Assembly: GCA_035949375.1 (NCBI GenBank)
Contig: DASZIG010000055.1
Span: 1-64,000, forward strand
Source: Gp13-AA77 sp035949375
GTDB lineage: Bacteria; Acidobacteriota; Terriglobia; UBA7540
DNA: 64,000 nucleotides
Reading direction: 5' to 3'
In this document: in pieces, positions 26,138 through 35,281 of the stretch
Numbering within the stretch: position 1 is the stretch's first letter
Layout: every line of letters begins with the position of its first letter
The notes under the pieces: generated by a model
Seen by the model: the letters and a program-made list of their open reading frames with translations, nothing else
What the model was told of the DNA's origin: nothing
Database searches by the model: none
Made by a program: the position numbers and the translations under genes

Positions 26138-28120
26138 CTAGCGTGCGAGCGTCCGGACAGCCGCCAAGGCCTCGCCATTCAAAGGGTCCGTCAGAAGGCC
26201 GGCGCGATATTCGCTGAGCGCCTCGCGCTTGCGTCCCTCCGCCGCGTAAAGCCTTCCAAGATCGAAGTGGGCGCGGCTGTCGAAATGGTCGAGCGCGAGC
26301 GCGGCCCGAAAGGCGCGTTCAGCGTCACCGGACCTGCTCTTGCGAAGCGCCGTCTCGCCGAGGCCGTCATACGCCGGGGCCGTCGGGGTCGAGCCCAAGG
26401 CAGCCCGAAACTGATCCGCGGCTTCTCCCACGCGCCCCTCCTCGAGCAGAAGCTCGCCCAGTTCCCGGTGCGCGGGTTCATTGAGGGGCGAGAGCGCCGC
26501 GGCGCGACGCAACTCGACCTCAGCGACGTCACGGAAACCGAGAGCGCGCTCGGTTGCCCCCAGGTTGAGATGCGGGTCGGTATAGTTCGGCTTCAGGGCG
26601 ATGGCGCGCGTGAACAGGCTGACTGCGTCCTCATAGCGTTTTCGGCGGCTTGCCACAAGGCCCAGGTTGTTGAGAACGATCGCGCTCCCGGGAGCTACGG
26701 CGATAGCTCGCCGCCAGACATCCTCGGCCTGGTCAATCTGGCCATCCTGCCAGTAGACCGTGCCCAGGTTGTTGAGGATCGGGTAAGCCCCGGGGGATTG
26801 TTCCAGGGTACGGGTGTAGAGCACGACGTCATTGCGCCAATCGCGGTTGCGGATGATGATGCGCAGCGTGCCGAGAGCGGCCACCGCAAGCCCCCCAGCC
26901 AAGAGTGCGCGCCGCCATGGCAAGCTCTGCGCTGCGCGCCGCCAGAACGCGGAAAATCCGGCCCCGATCAGCCAGCAGAATCCCACGGACGGCAGGTAGA
27001 GATATCGCTCGGCAAAGACGTTCGCGGCCATCCAGTGCGCATTCAACACCGGGGCAAGTGTGACCACCAACCAGGCGATTGCGAAGGAGGCGAAGCGAAC
27101 GTCAGGCTTACGGTTGCGCGCCAGTATGACGAAGAGGGTCGCGAGCGCGAGCAAAGTGGCTGCGCCTGCGAGAACCCCCGGATCGGCAAGGCTGCCGCTC
27201 GGATGGAACACGTAAAAGGCGCAGAGCCGCGTCGGCCACAGTAGCTTGCCGGCGTACCGGCCGATCAGCGCCAGCGCGGAAAGCAACACCTGCTTCGTCG
27301 AGAGCGAGCGCATCTGGCGCACGGGCGCAAACGCGCCCATGAAATGGACGCGCCACAGCACGTAGATCGCGGCCACGAGCCAGAGCGGCCCGTAGCGGGC
27401 GAGTTTCTGCGTAAATCGCGTCCCGGACCGCTCCTCGCGATACAAGTGCTCATAAAGCGTCGCGAGCACGGGCAGCATCAGGGCCTGCTCCTTCGAGAGC
27501 AACGCCAGGACGAAGGCCACCAGCATGGCCGCCATGCTGAGCGCCGCGACCGCAGACCCTTTTCCGCCGGGCCGCGCCAGGTCCACGAAGAGGTAGAACG
27601 CGAGCAGCGCGAAGACCGTGAGTTCCACGTCTGTGACAGCCGCGATCCAGGCCACCGATTCGGTGTGGACGGGATGCACCGCGAACAGCGCGGCGGAAAC
27701 GAAAGCCCACACGCGGTCACCCGTGACGCGATCGATGACCGCGAAGACCAGCAGGACCACCAGGACGTGGAGTAAGAGGCTGACGAGGTGGAAGCCATAA
27801 GCCAGAGGGCCGAACAGGCGGTAGCAGGCAGCGTAGCCGAGCGTCATCAGTGGCCGGTAATAATTCGTCACGCCCTGCACGCCGATGTAGGACCATACCG
27901 TGGTGGTGAAGATTTCGCGAACGTGTTGGAGGTTGCGGATGTAAGGATTATCCGTGATCTGCGTGTGGTCGTCGTACACGAAGCCGTTCAGCAGGATGTT
28001 GAGGTAGGGCAGGACGGCGACAGCAATGAGCGCGGCGATGATAAGGGCGCGCGTGCGGTCGGTTTCGGAGTTATGTTCGTTCCCGAGCGACGCTGGGCTG
28101 GAAAAGTTTGCCACCAGCAA
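26138..28120 (-). CDS. TMTC-like GT-C membrane glycosyltransferase with TPR tail, paralogue
   Basis: A 660-residue paralogue of the next gene downstream with the same order of parts: multi-helix membrane domain with NGFVYDDHTQITDNPYIR, GVTNYYRPLMTLGYAA and HPVHTESVAWIAAVTDVELT, then about six TPRs (DVWRRAIAVAPGSAIVLNN, AVSLFTRAIALKPNYTDPH, RAFRAALALDHFDSRAH). The membrane domains are strongly similar and the TPR parts have diverged more, which would fit different protein acceptors. The frame opens directly after a TGA with TTG 28120; a GTG at 28114 is an alternative and no ribosome site is obvious. Together with its paralogue and LolA it forms a minus-strand operon. Confidence 0.8.
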   Translation of the reverse strand: MLVANFSSPASLGNEHNSETDRTRALIIAALIAVAVLPYLNILLNGFVYDDHTQITDNPYIRNLQHVREIFTTTVWSYIGVQGVTNYYRPLMTLGYAACYRLFGPLAYGFHLVSLLLHVLVVLLVFAVIDRVTGDRVWAFVSAALFAVHPVHTESVAWIAAVTDVELTVFALLAFYLFVDLARPGGKGSAVAALSMAAMLVAFVLALLSKEQALMLPVLATLYEHLYREERSGTRFTQKLARYGPLWLVAAIYVLWRVHFMGAFAPVRQMRSLSTKQVLLSALALIGRYAGKLLWPTRLCAFYVFHPSGSLADPGVLAGAATLLALATLFVILARNRKPDVRFASFAIAWLVVTLAPVLNAHWMAANVFAERYLYLPSVGFCWLIGAGFSAFWRRAAQSLPWRRALLAGGLAVAALGTLRIIIRNRDWRNDVVLYTRTLEQSPGAYPILNNLGTVYWQDGQIDQAEDVWRRAIAVAPGSAIVLNNLGLVASRRKRYEDAVSLFTRAIALKPNYTDPHLNLGATERALGFRDVAEVELRRAAALSPLNEPAHRELGELLLEEGRVGEAADQFRAALGSTPTAPAYDGLGETALRKSRSGDAERAFRAALALDHFDSRAHFDLGRLYAAEGRKREALSEYRAGLLTDPLNGEALAAVRTLAR

Positions 28121-28425
28121 TCAGTATTTGACATAGATGAAGACTTCGTCAAAATCCACCAGGTGGCCGAAGACGGGGTACCGGTGCGCGCAACGTTCGA
28201 GACAGCCGAAGCTCTTTCTACCGCATAGCCGGTTCAACATAGTCAAGAAGAAGGAGATTTAGCTGACCGATGACGCACACATATCCCAAAGCAGCTTCCA
28301 GAGATTCTGTGCCGAGCCTCGGGACCGTTCGGATGAACGGTCCGGCAAGGGGTCGGAACCCGAGTTCGTTCCAAGGCAGTTCTAAAACCAAATCCGCCCT
28401 ACACTTGGGCTAACTTCGGTCGCCG
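28121..28425. other. Intergenic stretch with a perfect hairpin
   Basis: About 305 bases between the GloVer gene and the first TMTC-like gene, both on the minus strand. It holds GGACCGTTC-GGAT-GAACGGTCC (28322-28343), a perfect 9-bp stem without a following T-run. No gene seen. Confidence 0.5.
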
Positions 28426-29838
28426 CTAGGGTTGTGAGTAAACGGTTCCGTTGTTTGAGGTGCCCCCGATCGTGGTGGTTCCGTACTGCTTAGTTGGAGA
28501 GACGGGCGTATCGAGGGCTACGCCACCCCAGGGCTCTTCCCCGTCAGGCGTTCCGAGGAAAGTCCAGCGTATGGTTTCCGCCCACGGTGGGCCGGCGGGC
28601 GTGAGTTTGTAGACCTCGCCGCATAAGGCGGCACAGGCAAGACCGTACAACGTAGTGCCATACAGATGGCCCGAACTGTCGAAGAGCGGGCCCGCTGTGG
28701 GGTTGCCTCCATCGCCGGCGCCTCCGAGAAAACTATAAAGCACGGTTTCGGCCCAAGGGGGTCCGGCGGGTGTAAGTTCGAAGGCGATACCGCCGCCCGT
28801 ACCGCCAATTCCGCTGCCGGGACCACCATACTTGGTGGTGCTGTAAAGGTGTCCCGAGGAGTCAAAGATCACGTCCGCGTAGGGATTGGCGCCGTCCGCG
28901 CAGGCCGGAACGGTGCAGAGGTCGTAGAGTATCGTCTCCGGAAAACCGGCGACGTTCTGCACCTGGTAAACCACTCCTTCGCCTGCCCCAGCGTTGCCCG
29001 TTCCGCCGTTCACCGTTGTGCCGTAGAAATACGGGATGGCAAAGATGGTGTTACAGCAGAGCGCGCCATAGGGATTGGCCCCGTCAGCAGTCCCGCCCGG
29101 GAAGCGATGGACAATGGTCTCCGGGAACGTCCAGAGGCCAGAGCCTTTAAGCTCGAAAACGGTGCCGCAGTGTTCGTTCCCGCCGCTCGGGCCGTTGCAA
29201 CTTCCGAGCGACCCGCCATACACGGTGGTGCCGAAAAGATCGCTGGCCTTGTCGGTGATGAGGCCCGCAAAGGGATGGGATCCGTCTGTGCCTGCGGTGA
29301 AACTGTGCAGCACAGTCTCAGTCCAGGCGTTTACGCCGCCGCACCCTCCAAAATTAGACGGCGCGCAGAGCTCAAAGACGGTTCCGCAACCCACCACACT
29401 GCCGGTGCTCGAGTCGCAGTCTGAGCCCTTACCACCGCCATTGAAAGTGGTGCCATAAAGCGTAAAGTCGCGCCCGGCGTATAGGGAGTTGAAAACCAGG
29501 GTGCTGTATGGATTGGCTCCATCAGCAGAAGCCACCCCCCTGAAGCTGTAGAGTACGTGTTCGGTCCAGGCCGCAATAGGGGGTGTGCAAGGGAAGATGT
29601 CGGCTCCCGCGGCGCGTGGCGCACAGAGTACGAAAACCGTTCCGAGTCCTTTAGCGCCGCCGTTCAAAGTGGTGCCGTAAAGGTTTCCGTACTTGTCGTT
29701 GATCGGAGTGCCGTACGGGTTGGCTCCATCCGGCGTCCCGGCGAAGCTGTGCAGCACCGTATCAGCCCAAGCGCTGCCCGCTGCCAGAGTTGCTGCGAAT
29801 AGCGCTGCGCAAAACAGGTTCAAGACCGATCTCTTCAT
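28426..29838 (-). CDS. Secreted GloVer-repeat protein
   Basis: A 470-residue exported protein. Signal peptide NLFCAALFAATLAAGSAWA, then about seven repeats of 50-65 residues of the type ETVLHSF..G.DGANPY, DxxGNLYGTT.NGG, GTVFEL. This is the tandem repeat known as GloVer, common in acidobacteria and thought to form a propeller-like or solenoid surface protein; its function is not known. ATG 29838 is chosen because AAGGAGG lies 5-6 bases upstream and gives the signal peptide; the frame is open back to 30057. Several paired cysteines (PSNFGGCGG, CTVPACADG) suggest disulfides outside the cell. No C-terminal anchor is visible, so it may be released. Confidence 0.85.
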   Translation of the reverse strand: MKRSVLNLFCAALFAATLAAGSAWADTVLHSFAGTPDGANPYGTPINDKYGNLYGTTLNGGAKGLGTVFVLCAPRAAGADIFPCTPPIAAWTEHVLYSFRGVASADGANPYSTLVFNSLYAGRDFTLYGTTFNGGGKGSDCDSSTGSVVGCGTVFELCAPSNFGGCGGVNAWTETVLHSFTAGTDGSHPFAGLITDKASDLFGTTVYGGSLGSCNGPSGGNEHCGTVFELKGSGLWTFPETIVHRFPGGTADGANPYGALCCNTIFAIPYFYGTTVNGGTGNAGAGEGVVYQVQNVAGFPETILYDLCTVPACADGANPYADVIFDSSGHLYSTTKYGGPGSGIGGTGGGIAFELTPAGPPWAETVLYSFLGGAGDGGNPTAGPLFDSSGHLYGTTLYGLACAALCGEVYKLTPAGPPWAETIRWTFLGTPDGEEPWGGVALDTPVSPTKQYGTTTIGGTSNNGTVYSQP

Positions 29839-30219
29839 AAAGCCTCCTTGTGATGGCTGGCCATTTTCGATCAAACCGAAGCTCCGTTGCCGGCTTCGGA
29901 CCCCGGTCGATACCATGCACACCGGCGTGCCGAAGCTCGTTATCGGCGCCGATGTGGTGCCACCCGTGCCGGTTTGCGCGACATTGAACGTGGACTTTGT
30001 AATGTAGAGACCGGAATTCGCCTCTTGGCGTTCCGACGGCTGAGAGTATACACCCATTTATCGCCAGGCGAGCCCGTTCGGTCCGCCTTCCCTCTCGGAG
30101 GCGCACTTGTCGATTATCTTCGGCAGCGCCAGTCGCCGGATTAAATGTCGTGGCGCGATTTACGGTGGATGTAGCCTGACTCCTCGGCAGGGCTTCGCCC
30201 TTGGGTTGCGGCTTCGATC
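29839..30219. other. Intergenic stretch, long leader of the GloVer gene
   Basis: About 380 bases between the PAP2 gene stop and the GloVer start (both minus strand). The GloVer frame stays open through 30057 but with no ribosome site before 29838. No gene or known RNA element recognised. Confidence 0.4.
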
Positions 30220-31215
30220 TCAGCCTGCCGAAGCGCCCAGCCTACGCAGGCGCTCCGCCCAGCCCCGGGGCAGCGGCAGCGAGATTTGCAAAATCCCGAA
30301 GCGGGCGAAGAGCCAGTTGGCGAGCACGTAGCTGAGGGGTGCGAGCACGAGCCCGGCCACGCAGTCGATCAGGTAGTGATACCGCAGGTAGACCGTAGAG
30401 ACCCACAGGCTCAGGATGATGGGCGCCAGAATCCAGAACAGGCGCTTCGAGTTTCGCCAGGCATAGAGCCAGACGACGAACGAGATGGCGATGTGGAGGC
30501 TGGGAAACACATCGCGCCGGATGCGAGCGAAATCCATGAACTCCATCTGCCGGTTCAGGGCGGCGAGCGGCGTGCTGAGCGCTACCGTGTACTGGCTGCG
30601 CAGCGTGTACATGGGCCCGATGGCCGGCACCAGGATGTAGCCCAGGAGCCCGAGAAAGCTCACCACCAGCAGACCGCACATCATCTCGCGAAAGCGCGCG
30701 CGCGGCCGCCGCAGATAAATGAAGCAAGCCACGATGGGAATGTTGAAGAGGTGAAAGACGTAGGCGAATTCCATCCAGGACGTGAGGGCGGGACTGATGA
30801 TGCGCTGCAACGCGACGCTCGCCTGAAAGCCGAACAGGCGCTGATCGATCGCGATGAGAGCGGCATCGCGATCGCGGGTGACCAGCAGGTGAGTGGCATC
30901 GCCCCAGAGTGAGTAGTACATGAGCAGGATGATCAGAAACGGAGCCCAGTCGCGCACGATCTCCCAGTACGGGCGTATGAACTCGCGCACATCGCTTTCC
31001 TGCTTGCCGGAGCCGCCGGCCACGAAGTACTGCACCAGCTCCTTGGCGAGCAGCACGGCCATGGCCGGGATGATGATCAGCACGTCCGCCGGACTGAGGT
31101 TCTGGCCCCGCAGCGTGCTGAAGATGATCTGCAGCGCCAGATTCACGAGGAAGAAGCCGAGCGCCACCGCGTCTTCGAGGCGGAGCCCGAACCGGATTCG
31201 ACGCTCACTGTTCAT
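30220..31215 (-). CDS. PAP2-superfamily membrane enzyme (Aur1/Ipt1-like)
   Basis: A 331-residue protein with about six to eight transmembrane helices. The phosphatase/transferase motifs are FPSLHIAISF and RYHYLIDCVAGL, with catalytic His residues in both, as in the Aur1/inositol phosphotransferase branch of PAP2; the classical KxxxxxxRP motif is not evident, which is usual for that branch. Likely substrates are lipid or polyprenyl phosphates at the membrane surface. The start overlaps the end of the upstream TPR gene by 11 bases, making this the last gene of the pilus-like ABC/TPR run. Confidence 0.82.
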   Translation of the reverse strand: MNSERRIRFGLRLEDAVALGFFLVNLALQIIFSTLRGQNLSPADVLIIIPAMAVLLAKELVQYFVAGGSGKQESDVREFIRPYWEIVRDWAPFLIILLMYYSLWGDATHLLVTRDRDAALIAIDQRLFGFQASVALQRIISPALTSWMEFAYVFHLFNIPIVACFIYLRRPRARFREMMCGLLVVSFLGLLGYILVPAIGPMYTLRSQYTVALSTPLAALNRQMEFMDFARIRRDVFPSLHIAISFVVWLYAWRNSKRLFWILAPIILSLWVSTVYLRYHYLIDCVAGLVLAPLSYVLANWLFARFGILQISLPLPRGWAERLRRLGASAG

Positions 31216-31954
31216 ACAGCGCCTTCAATTTCTCGAATCGCAACCGCTGCTCCGCCGGAAACGGATAATGCGCGGTCGCGTCCAGCACGGCGACGGCCCG
31301 CCTGGCATCACCCTCCAGGAAGTAAACTTGCGCCAGGCCTTCCACGGCGTCCTCCTGGGTGGGGAGGATGCGCAACGCCTCGAGAAAGTCGCGCTCGGCA
31401 TCTGAGTAGCGCCGCAGTCCGAGCTCCGCCAGGCCCGCCAGCACATAAGACTTGGGGTAGTTGGGGTTTTGGCGCTCGATCTGGCCGGCAATCGAGATCA
31501 CCTGGTCGTACCGGCCGAGGAAGTAGCGGGCATAGGTGAAGCGCAAAACGTCTTCTTCGCTGAGGCCCTTGGGGCTGAGCGATTGCAACACGGGCTCGTC
31601 CCCGAGCAACGAGTCGAACTGGCGCATGGCGAACTTGGCGCGCACCAGCAACCGCCAGTAGAGAAGGCTGCCCGGCCGCAACTCGACGGCGCGCAGGGCA
31701 TTACTGTAAGCAAGGGCGTAATCGTGGTGGTCCAGGTTCCTGGCAACGGCCGCGCCATAGACTTCGGCGGCGACGTTCTTTCCGATAGCCTGGGCGCCGA
31801 GCACGATCAACGCCAGGATTGCGCCGTAAAGGAGCCATCCCCGGCGGTCGCGGGCCGCGAACGGGCGCGCGGCCTTGACCGCCAACAGGGCGGCCACGAC
31901 CAGGCCCAATGCCTTCAGGGCCTCCCAGAAGATGAACTCGAACGAATCCGCCAT
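31205..31954 (-). CDS. Membrane-anchored TPR protein
   Basis: A 249-residue protein with two N-terminal hydrophobic segments (LGLVVAALLAVKAA and LYGAILALIVLGAQAIG) followed by TPR-like helices: DYALAYSNALRAVELRPGS, YDQVISIAGQIERQNPNYP, YSDAERDFLEALRILPTQED. The outer part probably scaffolds other proteins. ATG 31954 is preferred to a GTG at 31978 because GGGAG lies 8-9 bases upstream. It follows another TPR gene by under 30 bases and overlaps the PAP2 gene, in an operon with an ABC transporter next to pilin genes. Confidence 0.75.
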   Translation of the reverse strand: MADSFEFIFWEALKALGLVVAALLAVKAARPFAARDRRGWLLYGAILALIVLGAQAIGKNVAAEVYGAAVARNLDHHDYALAYSNALRAVELRPGSLLYWRLLVRAKFAMRQFDSLLGDEPVLQSLSPKGLSEEDVLRFTYARYFLGRYDQVISIAGQIERQNPNYPKSYVLAGLAELGLRRYSDAERDFLEALRILPTQEDAVEGLAQVYFLEGDARRAVAVLDATAHYPFPAEQRLRFEKLKALYEQ

Positions 31955-31981
31955 CCCCACTGCTCCCGATTGTCCCACTCG

Positions 31982-32869
31982 CTAGCGCGCCAGGCGCAGA
32001 TCGATGCGACTGCCTGAACCGAGCGCCGCTTTGCCATCCGGCCCAACCTCGTAGGCGGCCCCGGACGGATCAATCGGTCGCGCCGGCAGGGTCCCCGCGC
32101 GCACCAGATCCTCGATCGAGGCCGCCGGCCGTCCCTCGCGCCGGGCGAAGTCCCCGAGCAACCGATTGAGCCGCTCGATGTCTTCCGCCGCCTTGATCGC
32201 CGCCAGGTGTCCCGCCGCACTCCGGCGGATGCTCGCATTTCCCGCCTGGGAATAGACTTCGGACCATAGCGCTCGGGACGTCTCGAGCTCGCCGCCCTGG
32301 GCCGCGACGGAAGCCGCCAGCGTTTTCATCCAGAGGTCGGCCCCGGGCTCGCGGCTTCCGGCTTCGAATGAGCGCGCCGCCTGCGCGTAATCCTTGAGAT
32401 CCCAATAATAGATAAAGCCCAGGTCCTGCCAAAGGCGCCAGTAGGACGGATTGGCTGCGATGCCGCGCCGAATCAGCTCCAAGGCTTCGTCGGGCCGTCC
32501 CGCGCCGTCCGGCGGGCGCTCGGCGAGGAAGATCGCCCCGAAGCGATAAGCGATCAACAGGTGCGGGTCGAGTTCGGTGGTGATCCGGAGAATCCGGCCG
32601 AGATCCTGGAAATCGCCGCCGCCGGCGAGCTTCTGCCGGCCGAAGTACTGCACGGCGCGCGTCCAATAGAGATCGGCGAGCAGCCCTTCGTAGCCGAGAC
32701 TCAGCCGCCGCAGCGTCTCGCCGGAGGTCACGTATATGGCCGTGCCGGGCGCCTGTACACTTGCTTCGCGGTCAAGACCCAGCCGTAAGATGATCGAGCC
32801 GGCGAGAGCCGCCACGAGCGCGAGCGCCACGGCGCGCCGGGCCGGCACTGGCCTCACTTCGCTCGTCAA
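31982..32869 (-). CDS. Membrane-anchored TPR protein, PilG-like position
   Basis: A 295-residue protein with one N-terminal hydrophobic segment (AVALALVAALAGSIILRLGL) and TPR-like pairs such as LGRILRITTELDPHLLIAY, ALELIRRGIAANPSYWRLW and YAQAARSFEAGSREPGADL. The end has a segment AGTLPARPIDPSGAAYEVG that looks like a small beta domain also seen at the ends of pseudopilin-like and related envelope proteins. Its ATG overlaps the stop of the ABC permease gene by 4 bases, so it acts with the transporter. In Myxococcus the pilus ABC proteins PilH and PilI are accompanied by PilG; a similar role is possible but not shown by clear similarity. Confidence 0.72.
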   Translation of the reverse strand: MTSEVRPVPARRAVALALVAALAGSIILRLGLDREASVQAPGTAIYVTSGETLRRLSLGYEGLLADLYWTRAVQYFGRQKLAGGGDFQDLGRILRITTELDPHLLIAYRFGAIFLAERPPDGAGRPDEALELIRRGIAANPSYWRLWQDLGFIYYWDLKDYAQAARSFEAGSREPGADLWMKTLAASVAAQGGELETSRALWSEVYSQAGNASIRRSAAGHLAAIKAAEDIERLNRLLGDFARREGRPAASIEDLVRAGTLPARPIDPSGAAYEVGPDGKAALGSGSRIDLRLAR

Positions 32870-33642
32870 CGGAGCTCCCTTCGCTCAAAAATCAATATGG
32901 TCGACGAAACCAGCACCGTAGCATAAAGCGCGGCGTAGAGCGAATGAGTGAGGATGCGGTGGCCCGGGATCAACTGGCCGTGCGCTGCCGGGGCGATGTC
33001 GCCGAAGGCTCCGAAGTCCGGCAAAACCAGGCTGAGCGCGCGCAACAGGCCCCGCAGCGCAGCGCGGCCGGACTGTGCGCCGAGGCTGCGCAGATCGTCG
33101 AGCAGATTCCCGATCACGTAGAGGCTGAGAGTGAACACTGCCGAGAGCACCGGGCTCGAAATCGTGGAGAACAGCAGCGCCACGGCCACAATCAGCGTCA
33201 ACTGCAGCAGGATAAAGTAGGCTGCCTCGAGTGGCGCCAGGTCCGGCGCGCCCAGGGTGCCTTTTTCGTACCAGAGCACCAGGTAGAAGCCCGCGGTCAT
33301 GATCGCAGTGTTGACCACGAGCGTCAGCACGAGTCCGAGGAACTTGCCGAGAACGAATTCCGCTCGAGCTACGGGCTTCGAGAGTATGTTGTAGACGGTG
33401 CGGCGTTCGATTTCCTTCCAAACCAGGCTGATTCCAATGAAGACCGCGATCACGAGGCCGAAGACCGAAATTGCGCTGAGCCCGAGGTTCACCAGTGCGA
33501 TGTCATTGATTCCTACCGAAACGCCGCCAAGAATAAGGCCCGCCGCGATCATCAGGATGGCGAAGACCACGAGATTGTAGAGCACCTTCTCGCGCACGGA
33601 CTCTTTGAACGTGTGGACGGCGATGGCGGCGATGCGATTCAT
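32866..33642 (-). CDS. ABC-2 type transporter permease
   Basis: A 258-residue membrane protein with six hydrophobic segments and the typical start of this class, IAAIAVHTFKESVREKVLYN, then LVWKEIERRTVYNILSKPVARAEFVLGKFLGL, a signature of NosY-like and gliding/pilus-linked ABC permeases. It forms the membrane channel with the ATPase encoded just upstream; start and stop of the two genes overlap by 4 bases. Given the adjacent pilins and PilR-like regulator it is the counterpart of PilI in the Myxococcus pil cluster by position. The exported substrate is unknown. Confidence 0.87.
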   Translation of the reverse strand: MNRIAAIAVHTFKESVREKVLYNLVVFAILMIAAGLILGGVSVGINDIALVNLGLSAISVFGLVIAVFIGISLVWKEIERRTVYNILSKPVARAEFVLGKFLGLVLTLVVNTAIMTAGFYLVLWYEKGTLGAPDLAPLEAAYFILLQLTLIVAVALLFSTISSPVLSAVFTLSLYVIGNLLDDLRSLGAQSGRAALRGLLRALSLVLPDFGAFGDIAPAAHGQLIPGHRILTHSLYAALYATVLVSSTILIFERRELR

Positions 33643-34616
33643 GCGCGGCCCGCCTCCCCGCCACCCGCTCCCTTCCCTGCGGCCGTTGCCACCGCATCCT
33701 TGATACGAGCCAGGAAATAATCTTCGAGCGACGCTTTGACCGGGTTCAGCGAGATGATGCGGGCTCCGGCGTGCAAGGCCGCCGCGAGCACGGTCTCCAC
33801 GTCAGCGTCAGGCGCCAGTTCGAGGCGAACTCGATCTCCCGTGCGGACGCTGGCGGTCGTGAAGGCCGCGAGCGCCTGCAGCACGCCTGGCACGGGGTCG
33901 TGCAAAATCAGTTCGATCGATTCGAGGCTGCCCCCCAAAATCTCCTGCACCGTTCCGAGTCCGAGCAACCGGCCATGATTCAGAATGGCCACGCGATCGC
34001 ACAACGTCTCAGCGTCCGGCAGGATGTGGGTGGAGAAAAAAACAGTCTTGCCCTGGCGCCGGAGGTCTAGAATCAGGTCGCGCACCTCGCGCCGGCCGAG
34101 CGGGTCGAGCCCGGACATCGGCTCGTCCAGGAAAACCACGTCCGGATCGTTGACGAGCGCTTGCGCGATGCCCAGGCGCTGCACCATGCCCTTCGAAAAT
34201 CGCCGCAGTGCGACAGCCGCGGATTCCGCCAAGCCCACCTGCTCCAGCAGGTCGCGGCCGCGACGGCGGCGCGCGGCCGCGTCAAGACCGCAGAGCCATC
34301 CCGCGTAATTCAAGAACTCGCTCGCGGTCAGATGGTCGTAAAACGAGGGGTTCTCCGGCAGATAGCCGATGCGCGCGTGCACGCGGACATCGCCGAGGGG
34401 CCGGCCGAGAATGCGGGCGGCGCCTGTGGTGGGGAAAATGAGCCCCAGCAGGAGCTTCAGGAGAGTGGTTTTGCCCGCGCCGTTCGGCCCGAGCAGTCCG
34501 AACACCTCCCCCTGGTCGACGGCCAGCGTGAGACGATCGAGGGCAAGTTTGCGGCGTTTGGGCCAGAATCCCAGGCGGTATTCTTTGGTGAGCTCGGTGG
34601 TTTCGAGGGCCCGCAT
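33639..34616 (-). CDS. ABC transporter ATP-binding protein
   Basis: A 325-residue ABC ATPase. Walker A is LLGPNGAGKTTLLKLLLGL, the signature motif is RRFSKGMVQRLGIAQAL, Walker B is VVFLDEPMSGLDPLGRR, and the switch His is in FFSTHILPDAE. The 90-residue C-terminal extension (IELILHDPVPGVLQALAAFT) is usual for ATPases paired with NosY-like permeases. Overlap of 4 bases with the permease gene indicates a complex. In position it matches PilH of the Myxococcus pilus cluster. It starts at ATG 34616, next to a heptamer repeat array that separates it from the pilin gene. Confidence 0.92.
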   Translation of the reverse strand: MRALETTELTKEYRLGFWPKRRKLALDRLTLAVDQGEVFGLLGPNGAGKTTLLKLLLGLIFPTTGAARILGRPLGDVRVHARIGYLPENPSFYDHLTASEFLNYAGWLCGLDAAARRRRGRDLLEQVGLAESAAVALRRFSKGMVQRLGIAQALVNDPDVVFLDEPMSGLDPLGRREVRDLILDLRRQGKTVFFSTHILPDAETLCDRVAILNHGRLLGLGTVQEILGGSLESIELILHDPVPGVLQALAAFTTASVRTGDRVRLELAPDADVETVLAAALHAGARIISLNPVKASLEDYFLARIKDAVATAAGKGAGGGEAGRA

Positions 34617-34622
34617 GGCTGA

Positions 34623-34739
34623 AGTCAGCAGTGGCGAGTGGTTAGCGGTCAGTGGCTGTCACTGGCACGGGAGAACTCGGCCGCTCGTTACCGGCCACCG
34701 GCGGCCACCAGCCGCTCACCACTAGCCAGCACCCTAGCC
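34623..34739. repeat. Heptamer array A (facing arms)
   Basis: Left arm from 34623 reads AGTCAGC, AGTGGCG, AGTGGTT, AGCGGTC, AGTGGCT in exact 7-base steps. Right arm 34691-34739 reads CCGGCCA, CCGGCGG, CCACCAG, CCGCTCA, CCACTAG, CCAGCAC, CCTAGCC. The arms are roughly reverse complements. The right arm contains the pilin stop codon (34734-34736). Confidence 0.75.
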
Positions 34740-35213
34740 GCCGATCGGCGAATCCGTGGCAGCCGCCTGCTGCGCGGAGTTTTGCCGGATCGTATTCGTC
34801 GGATCGGTGTAATAGTAGATCGTTCCCGAAACCCCCACCTGTTGGGGATTGGCGTTTATGGTGTAGTTCTGGACCTGGCCGTTGACGGCCGCCGAGGCCG
34901 CGTAAACGAAATTGTAGCCGGCCTTCGCGCCGGCCGCCAGAATGCTGTCGATCAGCCCCGCCGCGTTCGAAGTCGCGTTGCCGGATGAGGGCGGCCCCAG
35001 TTGCAACAGCGTGGTCGTGAAGCCCTGGTTAAATTCGCTGCTGAAGGTGATTTCCACCGTATTCAGCGTCCGCAGTGAGGCCACCGCCGAAGCCCCGTTG
35101 GCGGCGGCCTTGGACTTCAGCAGATTCGGGATGGCGATGGCCGCGATAATCAAAATGATCGCCACCACAATCAACAGCTCGATCAATGAAAACCCTTCCG
35201 TGTGTCTCTTCAT
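34734..35213 (-). CDS. Type IV pilin-like protein (major pilin family)
   Basis: A 159-residue prepilin. It begins MKRHTEGFSLIELLIVVAII: a short basic leader, prepilin peptidase site G|F, Glu at +5, and the long hydrophobic N-terminal helix (IIAAIAIPNLLKSKAAAN). The globular part ends with RQNSAQQAAATDSPIGG. A related pilin is encoded upstream on the same strand, but a terminator stands between them. The N-terminal helix would pack in the core of a pilus or pseudopilus. It could instead be a secretion-system pseudopilin; presence of a PilR-like regulator next door favours pilus. Confidence 0.88.
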   Translation of the reverse strand: MKRHTEGFSLIELLIVVAIILIIAAIAIPNLLKSKAAANGASAVASLRTLNTVEITFSSEFNQGFTTTLLQLGPPSSGNATSNAAGLIDSILAAGAKAGYNFVYAASAAVNGQVQNYTINANPQQVGVSGTIYYYTDPTNTIRQNSAQQAAATDSPIGG

Positions 35214-35281
35214 TGTTTTCCTTCCCCGAGGATCCCCTCAGCACTCCTAACTTGTCAGACGCTTTCGCAAGCCTTCCGTTT

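Noticed and set aside
29839..30057. N-terminal extension of the GloVer protein
   Set aside because: Open frame without ribosome site; AAGGAGG and a signal peptide mark ATG 29838 as the start. I also looked for a riboswitch here and found no convincing match.
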